Assembly: GCA_003157225.1 (NCBI GenBank)
Contig: PMIZ01000137.1
Location: forward strand, 6,704 to 12,500
Source: Actinomycetota bacterium
GTDB taxonomy: Bacteria; Actinomycetota; Thermoleophilia; RBG-16-64-13
DNA: 5,797 bases
Reading direction: 5' to 3'
The notes beneath the pieces were generated by a model. That model was given only the letters and a program-made list of their open reading frames with translations. It was not told where the DNA came from and ran no database searches. Positions 5,743 through 5,797 of this stretch are shown here, piece after piece (the first letter of the stretch is position 1; each line of letters begins with the position of its first letter). The position numbers were made by a program, and so were the translations under genes.

Positions 5743-5797
5743 GAGCAGAAGGCGACTCCCGCGCTTGCGCGACCGGCCGCCCTGGCGCGTCGTCGCT

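Noticed and set aside
5760..5771. Inverted repeat CGCGCTTGCGCG as terminator or operator
   Set aside because: Five-base arms with a two-base loop and no T tract; expected by chance in GC-rich sequence.
5687..5797. 36-codon open minus-strand frame from the right edge to TAG at 5687, as the possible end of an upstream gene
   Set aside because: Too short to judge, no recognisable motif, and the other minus-strand frames are also open over most of this stretch, as expected from GC content.
1..5797. tRNA, rRNA, CRISPR array, insertion sequence or transposase remnants
   Set aside because: No cloverleaf-like segment, regular spaced repeats, terminal inverted repeats or transposase motifs were seen; nearly all of the window is coding.

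Overview
This is a GC-rich bacterial window. All eight recognisable genes lie head to tail on the minus strand, so transcription runs from high to low coordinates. It holds the core of a mycofactocin locus. Mycofactocin is a redox cofactor made from a small ribosomal peptide, known mainly from actinobacteria and also from some other high-GC or thermophilic lineages. The GC content, the alternative GTG/TTG starts and the gene set suggest an actinobacterium or a similar high-GC lineage. Nothing in the sequence fixes the species, and the electron-transfer genes argue against the familiar mycobacterial layout.

Layout in the direction of transcription: (1) 5797-5652, a short leader with a weak promoter-like element and small repeats; (2) 5651-4542, a zinc-dependent medium-chain alcohol dehydrogenase with a GTG start; (3) 4504-4379, mftA, a 41-codon precursor-peptide gene ending in VDGICGVY; (4) 4389-4102, mftB, the peptide-binding chaperone, best read from a GTG inside the end of mftA; (5) 4121-3054, mftC, the radical SAM/SPASM maturase, TTG start; (6) 3050-1101, an Old Yellow Enzyme/2,4-dienoyl-CoA-reductase-type FMN, Fe-S and FAD oxidoreductase; (7) 1104-61, an electron transfer flavoprotein alpha subunit; (8) 71-1, the first 23 codons of a FAD-dependent oxidoreductase, probably FixC/ETF-quinone oxidoreductase-like, cut by the window edge. 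From mftA on, every junction is an overlap or a gap of only 3 bases, so this reads as one translationally coupled operon.

Inferred working model: MftB presents MftA to MftC, which decarboxylates and crosslinks the C-terminal Val-Tyr. The alcohol dehydrogenase is of the type whose tightly held nicotinamide is thought to be re-oxidised by mycofactocin rather than by free NAD. The OYE-like enzyme, the ETF subunit and the FixC-like protein would then pass electrons from reduced mycofactocin, or from a linked substrate, to the quinone pool. The later maturation genes (mftE, mftD, mftF), the regulator mftR, mftG and an ETF beta subunit are not in this window. Long open frames on the plus strand are GC-driven shadows of these genes.
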